Shown: piece after piece, positions 21,810 through 33,551 of the stretch
Layout: the number at the start of each line of letters is the position of its first letter
How positions within the stretch are numbered: the first letter of the stretch is position 1
Source: Parelaphostrongylus tenuis
Lineage: Eukaryota > Nematoda > Chromadorea > Rhabditida > Metastrongylidae
Length of the DNA: 64,000 bases
Direction: 5' to 3'
Assembly (NCBI GenBank): GCA_019055375.1
Contig: JAHQIW010000266.1
Location: 62,001 to 126,000, forward strand
The notes under the pieces: generated by a model
Databases searched by the model: none
What the model was told of the DNA's origin: nothing
Seen by the model: the letters and a program-made list of their open reading frames with translations, nothing else
Translations under genes and position numbers: made by a program

Positions 21810-22210
21810 CTCCTAAACGGTCTTTTCACTTCGCTGTATCAGTAAAAATAAAAAGCGGGACAGAACTCCTAATTTAATGAAAAAAATTCTCACGCCACAT
21901 GTGAATCACGCTGCGCGATGAATTAACCGCTCGATCGATACACAATCACTTACACACCCTTTGCTGACAAAAATGCGATTCAAGTGCAAAATCAAATTTT
22001 TTTCGGCAGCTACAGTGCACTGAAAAGGCCTTTTCAGAGATCAAGTACGCTATTGAATTTGTAGAGATCTAAGCTATCACATGTTTACTGTAAGATTGGC
22101 GAGAAAGCTCTGTCCAGAGGAAAAGGTCCGATTATGAAACACACACTATTTTTAATGCTATATTGCATTAAAAAGGCCGTTTATAAATAGACATACAGCA
22201 ATAAAATTGT
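21810..22210. repeat. family G repeat copy
   Basis: Shares AAACGGTCTTTTCACT, a CACATGTGAATCACGC block, TTCGGCAGCTACAGTGCACT and GAAAAGGCCTTTT with the copies at 1.4, 47.2 and 62.1 kb. Confidence 0.45.
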
Positions 22211-23126
22211 CGAAATTTGGGTCATCGGTAAGTTTCTGAATTCCTGATAAAAGCAAGAAACGCGGTTTTTTCTTGAAGGGTTGGAAATGGGTGCGTATAG
22301 GGGAAAAGTACAGAAGAATTTTTTCAAATCACTCGCTTGCAAATCTGCAGCTCCTTTGTTCAGACTGTGGAAGGGGTTGGAGAATCCGAGGCAGATGAAA
22401 GAGATATACAGAAGCAAAGAAAGATCTAACGATCATAATGGCAATAACAAATGAAGGGATCGCATGAGGAGCACTCTGAGAAAACAAAGGAAATCTGAAG
22501 AAGATTCAAATAAATATACTTTCTGCCTTAGGTGCTACCTCGGTCTAACCTTAAATGCAAGTCGAGTTGTTGAAATGAAAGAATGATGACTCGAAGAACC
22601 TGTATTGATGCTGCAGTGGAATGTAGAGTTTCAAGTCAATTCTCAGCACAGAATATTTACCAATTCAAAGTAGAATGCTCTATTTTGTACGAATTTGTCA
22701 CACGAGACTTTCTAACGCAGACACGGAGAACAACTCAAGTTGGGTGTTAATTATTCATAAGAATAATTGAATTAAACTAAGAACACTCTGACGATATGTA
22801 GTCGAGCGAAAAGATACAAAGTTGGACGAATAGCTGAAACAGTGGAATGCACCGATTACACGGAATACACGAAGTCAATCCTTTAACTCATCTGTATACG
22901 GATTGATGACAAAGGCTCTGCCCGATGAAGCACCTTATCAAGAGAAAGGATAGTATAAACTTTATCGTTGACAAAAAGTCTCACAAAGGGTTACTTGCAA
23001 ACAATCGATGGGGGAAAGTTTAGAGCACAGAAAGTTACGAATTTACACTTTGATGAGTAAACTCGTACTAGAAGTATATTTGACAACGATATTATTATCA
23101 CATTCAAGAACAGTTACAGTATAAGC

Positions 23127-23311
23127 TTATGCGAAATCATGTGACATTTTAAAGCGAATGTTTAAGACTATCCAATTAAGAAAAGACAGGCGGTCAACAA
23201 CGAGACCACAAGTGGTTAATGCAAGAATACCCATGACAATGTAGAAATAAGAAGTGTTCGGTGAACAGTGACTATAGGGCCGAATGCTGGTGGCAAGAGA
23301 TAGATGTGTGA
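23127..23311 (-). CDS. candidate membrane-protein terminal exon
   Basis: A strong acceptor (AACGTCTTTGCAG) precedes 61 codons in phase 1 ending in TAA. The encoded stretch has a polar start (THLSLATSIRPYSHCS) and a long hydrophobic segment (YFYIVMGILALTTCGLVV) that would span a membrane. After a second hydrophobic patch it ends KMSHDFA. I do not recognise the family. Upstream sequence is occupied by foldback repeats, so earlier exons are either distant or lost. Confidence 0.42.
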
Positions 23312-23384
23312 CTGCAAAGACGTTGTCAACGAAGGTAGAACTAGGTTTAACTTTCAATATGATTGATAATCATTTCTTTTTAGA

Positions 23385-23830
23385 ACTATGCATGTGGTCT
23401 GTTACAGGGTACCTTATCAAGCCCGATACACGTGTTCCGACCTTGACAGCCTCGTCAAAAATGGTTACCAGCCATACTGAAAGTTGGGCATAATCTCAAG
23501 AAAACATCCGAAACGAAAGGTACGATATATAGAACGATAGCAGCTAAGAACAATTGAGAGTAAAACACTGCTATTTAGTGGTATTTTCACTTAATGGCAC
23601 GTGCAAAGTATTCGCCTTCACGAACTCTACATAGGGGCTGGGTTCTCTTGAAAGGATTTGCTAAAGACGAAGTGTGCTACTCGACTGTCGAGGCCGTTAA
23701 GTCTGAAACACGTGCATCGGGCTCTATAAGCTGCCTTATACAGACAGTATGCATGGCTCAAAAACGAATACCAAGCACATTGATAGATAAGCGTGGTCTC
23801 AAGAAAATACTCAAAACGAAAGGCATAATA
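23385..23830. repeat. foldback family C copies
   Basis: Two partial units: 23385-23530 (ATGTGGTCTGTTACAGGG, CCCGATACACGTG) and 23560-23830 in the opposite sense (AAACACGTGCATCGGGCTC). Confidence 0.6.
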
Positions 23831-24120
23831 TTAGATTGTTTGGGCGTGGGCCGCTAGTAGCTTAGTAGCGGCTGCTGAAGATTCCAAAGAAATTTCAGTA
23901 AATGACTGGCTCAGATTTTCTAGTTTTTTTCCACTATTTCATGAATACAGACCACTCTTGTTCGAATGTATAATTAGAGATCAACGTGTCTCTCACAGTA
24001 AGGGGTGATATAACTGCACTAATTACAGAAGATATATTATTGAATTAAAGGTGAGTCGCCAGGAGTATAATCACATGCCGAGGAATATGAAATTTACCAA
24101 GGTTTCCTCTGAACCATTTA

Positions 24121-24348
24121 TAATGTGAATGCGCATAGTCACTTTCTAAATGTTGAAAGAAATGAAGAACTTGGAAAGTGGAGGACTGAGGTAGTTGATG
24201 ACAATGATGCATTCTTTGAAGATGCCCCCTTTCATGTCAAAGTGAGATTTGACTCTAGAAATGCTTGAACTGGAAGCTCGTAGTAAGAGTGAGAATCTAC
24301 GGTTGGAAAAAAGATGCGCAAGACTAAGATTGCCTCGAATGAACAGGT
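24121..24348 (+). pseudogene. broken coding segment, unknown protein
   Basis: The plus strand reads NVNAHSHFLNVERNEELGKW, then VVDDNDAFFEDAPFHVK and soon a stop. A different frame immediately afterwards reads EMLELEARSKSENLRLEKRC. The strong acidic/basic alternation and codon choice suggest one coding region broken by a frameshift, or an exon ending at HVK|GTGAGA followed by another. No family is recognised. Confidence 0.3.
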
Positions 24349-24559
24349 TCACTCTTTTATGTAGGCTTTTTTTTGGCGCCCATTTTTTATGGGAATTTTT
24401 TTTGTCCGTTCGAGTGGCACTGTACTAACTGCCCTTTAACAGCAACATTTACGATACAAAAAGAGAGAAAGCATTCGATATAGAACTTATCGAGTTGGAG
24501 AATCGCCGCGTCAATGAAGTAGTACAATGAATGAGTAGTGAGGCTAGCACTTGAAAAGG

Positions 24560-24735
24560 ATTATATTATCCAATGTTTAGAGTAATGTGCAAAACTTCTG
24601 CGTCGAGCGGTAGTTAAATTTGTCCCCGATTAGGCCGAAATACAGGTTCGAGTTCCTCTCGACTCAGTTTTGCACATCACTTTAAATTATTGGGTATATC
24701 CATGCCATCATACCACCACTAATATAGCGGTTAAA
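24560..24735 (+). repeat. tRNA-like TIR element, family B
   Basis: ATGTGCAAAACTTCTGCGTCGAG and CTCGACTCAGTTTTGCACAT bracket a body with B-box GGTTCGAGTTCC. The ATCATACCACCACTAATATAGCGG block follows, as in the 17-kb copies. Confidence 0.65.
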
Positions 24736-25552
24736 CAAATGAATTCTCTTGATTATATCTTCTACAGACAAAACGATCGTGGAACAATTTGGTTCTAAAA
24801 GATGTCAAACTCTGATGCCGTTTCGTTTTCATTTCTCTATCAGACACAGGAAAATAATTTCAGTCGTGAACATTAGATTTTTAAGCCGCTGTACAAACAA
24901 CGAGGGAATAAAATATGTCTCAAAAAGCTCTTAAAAAAGTGTAGAACTTTTTCCATCTATGATATATTGCAATATTTCCGAGATCCCAAGTTTTGCATTT
25001 AACGTTCTTGTCTATACACTTATAACTTTTGAAACGATTTGTGAAATCAGCGTGGAACCCGTGCTGCTCGTTTTTGTCCTTATGGTGCACTATGTAAAAG
25101 CGCTTTACGCACTGTGCTTATTGGATGCTCAAATATGTGTATGTTCATTCATTAAATTGATTTAAGTATTGCCATAAGGAGTTTCATAGTGAAAACCCTA
25201 AAATAACGAGCTGGATATGCGTAAGTTTTGGCGTCATATCTTCTGGACTTTTGTACTTGAAGAATGTTTTTGAAATGCTATGCTTTAAAGGCGACGCGAC
25301 GGTACCCCTCAACTGTTTTGGAAGATAGCGTTCAACTTTTTTTTCTAACCAAATGCCAAATGAAGACGTTTTTAGTTCTAGTCAGGAATCTACGTAATAA
25401 CGGCTATTTATGGGAAGAACACAGGAGACACAGTGTTATCTGATTGAACAAGGGCTAGTTCCTAATTAATGCGTTTTATGTGTTCTATATTTATGCCACA
25501 AGAAAAATTTATTTTTTTCCTTTTCAATCTACTGTTTTTATAGACCTCGTCC

Positions 25553-25830
25553 AAAACTATATAATCTGATAACATATCACGGGCCTCTCATGAGGCTTGT
25601 AATGGCACTTATAGAGTGGTAGACTGATTTTATCACCTGACATGTGGTGAGTTAAAATATTCGGCGCCGATTCCTTTATATGTGGAAGGTATACCTCCCC
25701 TCAAGGGATTAGTTGAACTGAAAGGCACCGTGCTACTGATGAGGCAACAACGCCGAAACACGTTTCTATCACATTATATGTGTCAAAGCAGACCTGGCGA
25801 AAAGCTATGATATCAGATTATAGTTATTTT
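25553..25830. repeat. foldback element, family D
   Basis: The ends ATAATCTGATAACATATCA and TGATATCAGATTATAG are inverted. The interior carries CTCATGAGGCTTGTAATGGCACTTATA as in the 62.5-kb and 41.2-kb copies. Confidence 0.6.
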
Positions 25831-25999
25831 CCTTTGACGGTTGTTCTTAGCAGATGGTTTCTTTGAAAATTATCTAATGGGGAGCTTTGTCATCCAAAGT
25901 ACAGATTGACGTTTTTTATGGAATTTCAGTAAAAAAAAAGTTCTCATAGGCCTATGGCTTTCATGAGCTACATTGAGCTCGCTTTCATCTCCACGTTAT

Positions 26000-26149
26000 T
26001 CAACCATGTATGGCTCTGTCGGATAACATCCTGAATAAGTAATAGTCAAAAGTCCTTTGTATGTGGACACCCTTTCTGCTTGTTTCTTCGAACAAACCCA
26101 TAGGCGTTCTCGTACTAAAGAGTTCGGAAGAATTCGAGTTTTCAGAAGA
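26000..26149 (-). CDS. candidate terminal exon
   Basis: The acceptor TTTTCTTCGCTGGCAG opens a phase-0 frame SSENSNSSELFSTRTPMGLF that continues to RTFDYYLFRMLSDRAIHG-stop (50 codons including the stop). It could follow the 28.4-kb exon, which ends in phase 0. A longer overlapping frame (26226-25996) is also open, so the call rests on the acceptor. Confidence 0.33.
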   Translation of the reverse strand, partial: SSENSNSSELFSTRTPMGLFEETSRKGVHIQRTFDYYLFRMLSDRAIHG

Positions 26150-26798
26150 CTGCCAGCGAAGAAAATTCTAATAATTGATTTACTTCCAATCTCAGGCATC
26201 AATCTTTGAAGTATTCTAAATTTCACTTATTTATTTACGCTTTTTTCGTGACCCATCATAACATCTAATGTATGAATTTCAACACTTCTAGCATTCGCCT
26301 CATTTCCAGGCACTAATAGCGCCCACAAAGTTCTGTGACTTTTCACTGTGCGATACGAAATTCGCTTTTTACGTTTTCTGCTGAGGTTATGGAGATTTTT
26401 GTTTGAGTAGAGTGCGGATCAATGTGATCGTTCCACGCTGTGAAGAAGGTGAGCCTCACCGAAACGTTAGTCACTGCACTATTATCGTATTGTTTGTGAT
26501 ACATTACTATTTTATGTTATTGTATTGCGATACCGATATGCAGCAAATACTGTTATTAACACCTCGGAAGTGCTTATCATAAGAAACTAGCGATTTATTC
26601 CAACTATGCCGAGGTTAATCGATAGTCGGTCTTGGGAATACACAGCTGTTTCAAGTGTTTGTTGAAGATATTCCCCTCTACAATCTACTTTCAGTTTTTT
26701 ATTACGATTGATTCCACTCAGTTCGTATCTTACAGATCAGATTAGGTAGACCTTTTCCTTTTATTACTTCCTTTGTTCTTTAGAAAGTGTTGTTTTTT

Positions 26799-26930
26799 TT
26801 ATTCGTGTCGTGTAGCAATGTTTAGATACTCGTCATAAGTCGGAGCGGTGTTTAGACATTCCACAACTATCAGTGACTCATTGCAATCAGCCTTGTTCAT
26901 TTTCCATTTGCTAGGATGCCCTTTTTTACG
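26799..26930 (-). CDS. candidate terminal exon
   Basis: Acceptor TTTCTACTTAACAG, then RKKGHPSKWKMNKADCNESL and onward to YLNIATRHE-stop, 44 codons in phase 0. It is coding-like but unsupported by partners. A plus-strand open frame (26916-27113) overlaps only its start. Confidence 0.25.
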   Translation of the reverse strand, partial: RKKGHPSKWKMNKADCNESLIVVECLNTAPTYDEYLNIATRHE

Positions 26931-28229
26931 CTGTTAAGTAGAAATATCGACCAGATAACGACCATCGTTGATACACCTGATATCCTTGTTAGACGCAAGT
27001 ACAGCCAACTCATTGGATCATACCAGTTTGCAGACTTATTAATTGTGGTGTTGTTCATTAGAAGAATTTTTGTTTTCTCTGGATTCTTCCTCTACTGCAC
27101 TGATCTCTTATGATTTGGCTCATTTTAGGTGTGATCTAGTCTTTTTTCTTTGCAACATCGTTAATTATGACGGAAATAAGCGTCAAATCAAGAATTTGTC
27201 ACAAAGCTGAAAATTTGCACAGAATTAACAGTCACTCTTGACACTGATGTGATGGTTGATTGGTGGGTGTTCTTTACTAATTTTTACCAACTTAAGAAAT
27301 GCATTTATCCTTACAATAATTTATTAGCAAATGATCGGATGCACTTTTAGAACTCAAAGTTGAAATCTTATCAAAAGTGGCGATAATCATCAATGATTGA
27401 ATTCTGAAATGTGGATAGTATTGGACAGACTTTGAAAGTCAAAAGGAAACATCTCGGAATGAATTAAGCGAAGCGTTCTTTCACCTGCTCTTACTGTTAA
27501 TCAATAACATTGATAGATAACCTCGTTATAAAGGTAAGCTTTGCAATATAAGAAAAATGAAAATGTCCGTCTTCGTGTAATAATCTGAGAGAACTTATTG
27601 AAAAAAGAACCAAGTTATCAATGGGTATTGAAATCATTCATAAAAACGCAACGCATGCATCGATGAAGAGGGAACAAGAAAAGCATGATGGCCTTTTTCG
27701 GTAGACAAAAAATCTCGGCAACCAGGAAAAAGCTATAAGAAATAACGTGAAGAGCAGAGTTCACCGCTAAACAACTTGTTCCTCATTTCCGCTTCACCGT
27801 CATCTTCTTCCTTCCTATCGCAATTTTCCGTGGACTTTTGTTAGGTTTCATCTGAATATCATTGAGTAGGCATGACTATGGAGCTTATAAAAACTTAACG
27901 CTATTTGTTGCATTGCTAGAGATAGTGATTGCATATTTGGTTGATAGAACGACTTGCGGTGATCTACAGATGTATCGAGTGATATTTTTATCCTCTCATA
28001 CAATTTTACTCCCACTTTACCTATCCCGAAACGATAAAGAATACGGGAACTCGTAAGGCAGGATCGGACCAATGCCGATTCGGCGTGTTACAATACACTA
28101 GTAATCGCTTCGTTCTCAGGTGCAATTATGGAAATCAATGTCCCCAATCACTTGCGATTTTCCTCTCCTTGTATTTTTGATATAAAAATGAATAGAGTAT
28201 GAGAACAACTTTGGTTTTGATAAGCATAC

Positions 28230-28391
28230 CTTTGAGGCGTTGCGGCACACTGCTGTATTAGAAGAAGAATGAGAGGTACTTGTTGAGGAAGCAGAAAGGG
28301 CAGCCTGTTTCTTTTGTTCAAGAAGTTTCGCCTTTCTCTTTTGTGATTCTTGTTTGCGTGCAAGAAGAGAGAGTGCCTTTAGTACTCCTTG
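28230..28391 (-). CDS. internal exon, basic coiled-coil-like segment
   Basis: The exon is bounded by TTTTTTTAG| and AAAG|GTATGC, 162 nt, phase 0 on both sides. It encodes QGVLKALSLLARKQESQKRK, then KLLEQKKQA and a Ser/Thr-rich tail (SASSTSTSHSSSN). The heptad-like L..L..K..K pattern suggests a short helix followed by a disordered linker. The exon reads cleanly only in this frame. Downstream partners may be the 26.9- or 26.1-kb exons, both phase 0. The family is not recognised. Confidence 0.5.
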
Positions 28392-28436
28392 CTAAAAAAA
28401 CATGTAATATTCAAGAAGGCTAAGTAATAGGCAAAA

Positions 28437-28510
28437 CTTGGAGCCTCACACAGGAATTGAACGAGCTAATCACCCTATCCATAGGGTGAAACGCGCATCA
28501 TTTACTTAAA
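28437..28510 (-). repeat. tRNA-like relic
   Basis: On the minus strand it shows CGTTCAATTCCTGTGTGAGGC, a B-box and a paired 3' side as in family E, with a matching CACCCTATCC anticodon-side block. The head is not closed. Confidence 0.35.
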
Positions 28511-28612
28511 CTACTGAAATATGTGCCATACATTAGCCTTCATCAAGCAATTGAAGATGATTAATGTATATCTGATTTTTACAATGAATAAAGGTGAAAT
28601 ACTGATGCATTA

Positions 28613-28765
28613 TTTAGTGCTGCTATCCCCTCAGAAAGTCTGGTACTAATTTGCCGATTCCGAAGAAATAGGCTTGGTGAGCCCTGGATACGGGATCGAA
28701 CCAAGAACCAAGTGTGTGTCGCACGGCACCTTCGACTAATGCTCCATACGCGCTCATAACAACAC
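28613..28765 (-). repeat. SINE family A, head half
   Basis: GTCTGGTACTAATTTGCCGA, GGCTTGGTGAGCC, GGGATCGAACC and GCTCCATACGCGCTC follow the family A order. Confidence 0.6.
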
Positions 28766-29066
28766 TCAGAAAAACATCCTATAGCTTCTTTTTTACATAT
28801 GGCGTTACCGAAAGCTTTTCATTATTGACTATGATTAGATGACTTGGATTATGTAGTCGTCAATAGTTTTGCGGGTGGTTAGCGATTCTGCTGGCCATTG
28901 GGAAGAAGGCTGCTGAATCGACCCCATACCACGACGTCTAACAGCGGATTCTCTGATGGTAATTTTTGGTGTCGATTAGCATTAAAGGTTTTTTGCGGAA
29001 GTGATTTTAGCAAGGAAAACGCTCAGTTTTCTTACAAAGCACTACTTTTTGACACGATAACTGAAT

Positions 29067-29387
29067 TCATGAGATAACAACGGAATCAAAGCAAACGTTC
29101 CGCAAAATGACCGCACCCACTTTTGTATAAGTTCTTCTAAAAAAGTCGTACACTGTGGTAAATACGTTTTCAGATTCGTCTTTTACGATATTTTCAAAAG
29201 AAACATCAATAGACGTTGTCACCCATGGATCTACTTTTCGTGTCAGTAGATAGTGAAATGATAACAAGTGAGCTTTTTTTGCCGTAAAAATTGCTTCTAT
29301 TCTATAGGAAAACGTTTCCAATTTCCACCAAAAAGTAGCATTAAAGAACCTATTGTGAAGCGTCGTAGCAAGAAATCGAACCAACAT
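29067..29387 (-). CDS. unrecognised 106-codon open frame
   Basis: This is one of the longer non-repeat frames in the region, starting MLVRFLATTL and ending VILRNVCFDSVVIS. Its second half (DPWVTTSIDVSFENIVKDES) is coding-like. There is no splice or homology support, so it may be chance. Confidence 0.2.
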   Translation of the reverse strand: MLVRFLATTLHNRFFNATFWWKLETFSYRIEAIFTAKKAHLLSFHYLLTRKVDPWVTTSIDVSFENIVKDESENVFTTVYDFFRRTYTKVGAVILRNVCFDSVVIS

Positions 29388-29519
29388 CCTTCAGATGACC
29401 GGCATCACTAACCACCCACCACTACGGATTAATCAGCGCGCGAATGAGGCGGTATTAGTGCAGTTCTTGTCGTACATAGTGTTAGTGAACACATTACTGT
29501 TGATCAAAGTGCACGTGTG

Positions 29520-29990
29520 ATGCTGATGTAGTGTAGAGCGTGTGAGCGCTGATATGAGGAGAGGACTATGTGGTTCAATCTCCGTCAATGCAGTGATACT
29601 GACATGCTTCGAAGAGCTCGTTATGCTGTCGAAGTTATCGAAACTGCTAGAGAAATATTCATCATGAGTCAAACCGGTTCAATATATATTGTATCGGCTC
29701 TCACCATCGTTGAACAGTCTAATGATTGAAAAGCGAAAAGTTCACGACGATCATAGTCGCAGCACCGCTTTTCAGTCAAGTACTAGTCTTTGCCGATTGT
29801 TAGCCATATGGTGCTGAGCATGTGGCCGTTGATAGCAGTAAGCGACTATGTGGCTCGATCCTGTTCAATGCAGTAGTTCTGAGAAGCTTCGAGGGATGCT
29901 AGTATGCTTTCGAAGTGGTGAAAACTGCTAGACAGGTGGTCGTCGATAGTCAAACTGGTGCAGTATGTACTGTACTGGCTCATCATCGTC
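29520..29990 (+). repeat. diverged tandem duplication, ~280-bp period
   Basis: The unit at about 29539-29712 is repeated at 29811-29990. Shared blocks include GACTATGTGG(T/C)TC(A/G)ATC, TCAATGCAGT, GAAACTGCTAGA-type and AGTCAAAC(C/T)GGT(T/G)CA. The TGGTTCAATC block resembles a B-box, so the units may be tRNA-derived. Confidence 0.6.
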
Positions 29991-30168
29991 GTACATTACT
30001 TTGTAGTCAGAAAGAGCGTCACAACTGCATTGGACTTTTCTCAGTATAATTTGCAATTATATCTTAGTTCCAGTTTGCAGAGCAAGAAAAACAACGCGGC
30101 TTGTGTGACAGTAATTACAGATGCAAAGTTATATTTTGGCGTGTGGGTCAAACTGTTGTTTTTCTCAA

Positions 30169-30752
30169 AAGTTTTGCCACTACTGCAACAAATAAAAAAT
30201 TTATTAACCAGAACTAATCAAAATAGCATAATTTCATTTCAATGAAATCAAAATTGCACAGTTCACTCACGCATTTTCTTGCAAACATTTTGACTTGCAA
30301 TTTGCTTATAGTTGCATTGAGATAGACGACCTGTCCTGGAAACAATTTTGCTTGCTACTCGTTTCACGAATGGTGCCTAGGGGAAATGCTAGTGAAGCGG
30401 CGCAGAAGATTAATGGAGCTTGCGGCGATGATACGGTTGCAGAAAGGAGGGCTAGGAAGTGCTCTGTGAAGTTCAAAGTTGAAGGAACCAGTATGAAGGA
30501 TTGGCCGCGCTGGGGCCGTCCTCAGGAAGCTCCATTGATCTTACGAGGCGCTTCACCAGTATTTTCCTCTAGTGCCATTCACGCGGGAGTAGCAAACGAA
30601 CTGGTTTCCACAACAGGCTTATTTTAAAAGAAGCATGGGCAAGTTCTATATCAAAATGTTTGCAAGAAAATGCACAATTGAACGATACCAAAGTCATGCA
30701 AATTTTATTGCTAGTCAATATATCTGGTAGTTATTGCTTTTGTGTCAAAACC
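30169..30752 (+). mobile_element. mariner-derived MITE with HTH remnant
   Basis: The ends are inverted (AGTTTTGCCACTACTGCAACA at the left, GTTATTGCTTTTGTGTCAAAAC at the right). The plus strand at 30380-30530 reads GNASEAAQKINGACGDDTVAER...KDWPRWGRP with small gaps; this is the helix-turn-helix and GRP linker of a mariner transposase. It is then followed by its own inverted copy (GGAAGCTCCATTGATCTTACGAGGCGCTTCAC). No catalytic domain is present. Confidence 0.75.
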
Positions 30753-30772
30753 TATAAGAAGGCTCAATAAAA

Positions 30773-31060
30773 AGAGCGCATGTGGTACAATGGTCAGCGG
30801 TGCTCTACGTGGGCACACAAGGTCAATAGCGATCTTGCACTCGTGGCTCACCAAGCCTTCCGTCCCTCCGGTATCGGCGAATTGGTATCGGTCTGGTCGC
30901 GGACTTGCCTTGGAGGATAAGCAGCACTAAGGTGATACATCGGTGGGCTAGCGCGAATTATTATCGAGGCTACATATGCATCCAGTCACGTCAGACGAAG
31001 CTAAAAATTGAAAATGAATGCATGCAGTACTCCCAGAAGTGATCATTACTGAGAGTTCAT
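30773..31060 (+). repeat. SINE family A copy, head first
   Basis: The tRNA-like head AGAGCGCATGTGGTACAATGG leads into CTCGTGGCTCACCAAGCC, GGATAAGCAGCACT and CATATGCATCCAGTCACGTC, the reverse order of the 34.1-kb copy. Confidence 0.65.
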
Positions 31061-32027
31061 ATTTTTCTTCGCGTGTTAATCTACTTGGCCTCCACAAATA
31101 TATTACCACCCGAGAAGCTGTCTTGGAAGGCACCATATTGCTGTCGACCAAGAGGGGCAATGTTTTGCCTGTATAAGGTAGATCATCTTAGTGAGGATAT
31201 TATACTCTGACATTACCACTAAAATACCTGATTTTGGGCCACGAGTCACCTATTTTGCTGAAAGAACAGCCTAAAGAGAGTGCATCGAAATTCAAAGCCT
31301 GCTGCAAAAGTGTCGATATACGTACAATCCGTTTGCCAATTTCAAGTGTCATATGACCACATCGGCTATGAGCTTCAGTTATATACTAGTTATAAATTAC
31401 AGTATGAGAGCCAAATAAGCTCGCTGACAGCTTGTATAGAGTACATTTATATCAAAACATTCCAGGAGACCTGAAATCCTATAGAGAATTCGGGGTTTAA
31501 TTCCCGATTACGTTTATCAGTGTGACTGTTTATTACTGTATTAGAAAGAAAAAGAAAGATGGGAAGCTCTTTTGTCCTTAATGCCATCAATGCTCGCGCT
31601 AGAGCTTTATTCTGACAAAAAATGGTGAGATTATACATAGAAGTTACAATCAATTTTGAAGTATTCTGATGATTCACTGAGTGCCGTTAACGAAACCAAG
31701 ACATTTATGAGAATAACGGATATTCCTCACCCCTTTGTTACCTAGCGCAGAGCTCTTTTGCTTCCCTTCATTCTCATTATAACAAGTCGCCATCACGTTG
31801 TCACCTTTCTGTGGCGTTTTATTTCTGTGCAGCTCTTTGGGTTCTGTGATTCCTTTCTGAAAATGGTAGCTTAATGATCTTATCTCAAACTACAACGATT
31901 CGTGCTGTGATAGATTATAGCACTCTCATTTTAATTTTTATTATAAATATTGCATAAACATAAATACATAATACTACATAGAAAATACATAAAATTGTAT
32001 ATTTTTGCATCACCCGTCATCAAAATT
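31061..32027. other. no confident feature
   Basis: A weak tRNA-like block (GGGGTTTAATTCCC near 31490) and a minus-strand segment after ATTTTTTGTCAG (31615 downward, NKALARALMALRTKEL) are the only signals, and neither is decisive. Confidence 0.3.
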
Positions 32028-32043
32028 TTATTGTGCGGATCCC

Positions 32044-32252
32044 AGTACTTCTAGCATTCGATTCGTTTCTCGTTTTCTTCTCGAATGACATAGAATACTG
32101 GTCGAGCACGTCTTTTTGCAAACCCGAGGATAGCCTGGTTGTGGCGATTCATAGAATGTTCGTGTTGACTGCCGAAGAGTGTCGGGGTGGGGCTCGGCTG
32201 CACGCTCGTGACGACGTGCATCACAACCACTCGGCCACTGCACCACGACGTA
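32044..32252 (-). repeat. SINE family F copy
   Basis: Read on the minus strand, the head GTGGTGCAGTGGCCGAGTGG matches the 9.2-kb copy's GGCCGAGTGGTTGCGATGC. The tail ends AAACGAATCGAATGCTAG. Confidence 0.65.
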
Positions 32253-32420
32253 TAGTAATGATAAACAAAGATTATAACAATGCATTTAATATAAATCATG
32301 CATAACTATTTGATAAGTATTTATCTTACGCAAGTTATCATCACAATCTATTAAACAAAGCCGACTACTTTCAGCAATAGATTTCCTTGCTCTTGCCATC
32401 CTTGGAGTATTTTTGTATAA

Positions 32421-32863
32421 CTACAAGAGGCTGAAGTACGAACAAAACTTAAAATTTGATGCTTTTGTGTCATAAACTCCAACCGCCACCATATCTTTCC
32501 GGGCAGCATAGTTGATTACGTCTAGCACTCTTGGAGGTAGCCGAAGTGTGATGTTCTCAGTAGATTAATTGCAAGGTATTGGAAAACGAGGTCCAACTGG
32601 TGACTTGCTTACCATCTAACTTCGTGGAACACTGCATTTCTAGCCACTGCGCTTTACACCCTCGAATAATAATAGGTTTTAGAGGAATTTTTGTCGTATT
32701 TTTGAAATGCATCAAAAATGTATTAGTATCCTGTTTAAACTCAAAGAGAATACGATTCATTAGTCAAAGTAGTCTTCTTCCACACCAAGAGAATTCAGCC
32801 AAATATCTGGGCAGAATGGATTTCGCAGCGATAAAACTCGCGATCCATCGATTTGAAGAAAAT
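32421..32863 (-). CDS. candidate compact multi-exon gene, unknown family
   Basis: Exon 32863-32784 (after AAAATCTTCAG) encodes FLQIDGSRVLSLRNPFCPDI and ends WLNSLG. A 53-nt intron leads to exon 32730-32613, phase 0 at the junction, reading DTNTFLMHFKNTTKIPLKPI and ending CSTKLD before a good donor (GATG|GTAAGC). A third block at 32555-32421, after TACTGAG, reads NITLRLPPRVLDVINYAARK and ends SYFSLL-stop, but its phase does not match the previous donor. Either that junction is different or the gene is broken there. Further upstream, minus-strand sequence near 33040-32935 (KHDKELFVRLWIGGFGAFVD) may be another exon. Confidence 0.45.
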
Positions 32864-33465
32864 CTGAAGATTTTGCTCAGGTAGGGGGAGATTTCGGAAC
32901 TTCTTGCCTTTCAAAAAGTGCCCCATCGAACAGACAAGTGTTAATCACTCGGCGCTAAGTGCGGGATCTACGAATGCTCCAAAACCTCCGATCCAAAGTC
33001 TGACAAATAATTCTTTGTCATGCTTGCTGTGTGACATTTGCGTTGTCATGCAAGAGAACGATTTTGCAGATTCTGACGTACACGCTTCTTTCTGATAAGC
33101 TCAAATTCGCACAGAATACATAGGTAAAAATCATTTTTTTAGGCAATACAACAGAATTTTTTACAACTAATTATGCATATATGTATATACATGTCGAATA
33201 ATGCTATTGATATGATAAACTCTGAACGTCTGACGAGGGATCTAATTCGCATCCTTCTCGGTGGCGCGTGCTGATCCACAGCGTGACTGAGATCAATGTC
33301 AATATGGACTTGTCAGGCGAAAGCTTTGAAAGTTAGTTATCGATAAGATTGATACTGTGGTATTGCGATGGCTGGTCAAGAGCGTTAGTAGTGTTATTGG
33401 TGACCATGCGCCTTTTTAAAGGTGTAATTTAGTTTTTTCTGAAGTTTAGCATAACTTAGCTTGTT

Positions 33466-33550
33466 ATATATATATATATATAATATATATATATATAATA
33501 TATAATATATAACAAGCTATATTCATATATATATATATATAATATATATA
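33466..33550. repeat. TA-rich palindromic repeat
   Basis: CTTGTTATATATA... is mirrored by ...TATATAACAAGC within 55 bp, with more (TA)n afterwards. It directly precedes the truncated LINE fragment. Confidence 0.8.
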
Positions 33551-33551
33551 C

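Noticed and set aside
23594..23857. 87-codon plus-strand frame as a gene
   Set aside because: It runs through a family C foldback copy.
30295..30627. 110-codon frame as an intact transposase gene
   Set aside because: It covers only the HTH part of mariner and then reads into the inverted copy of itself.
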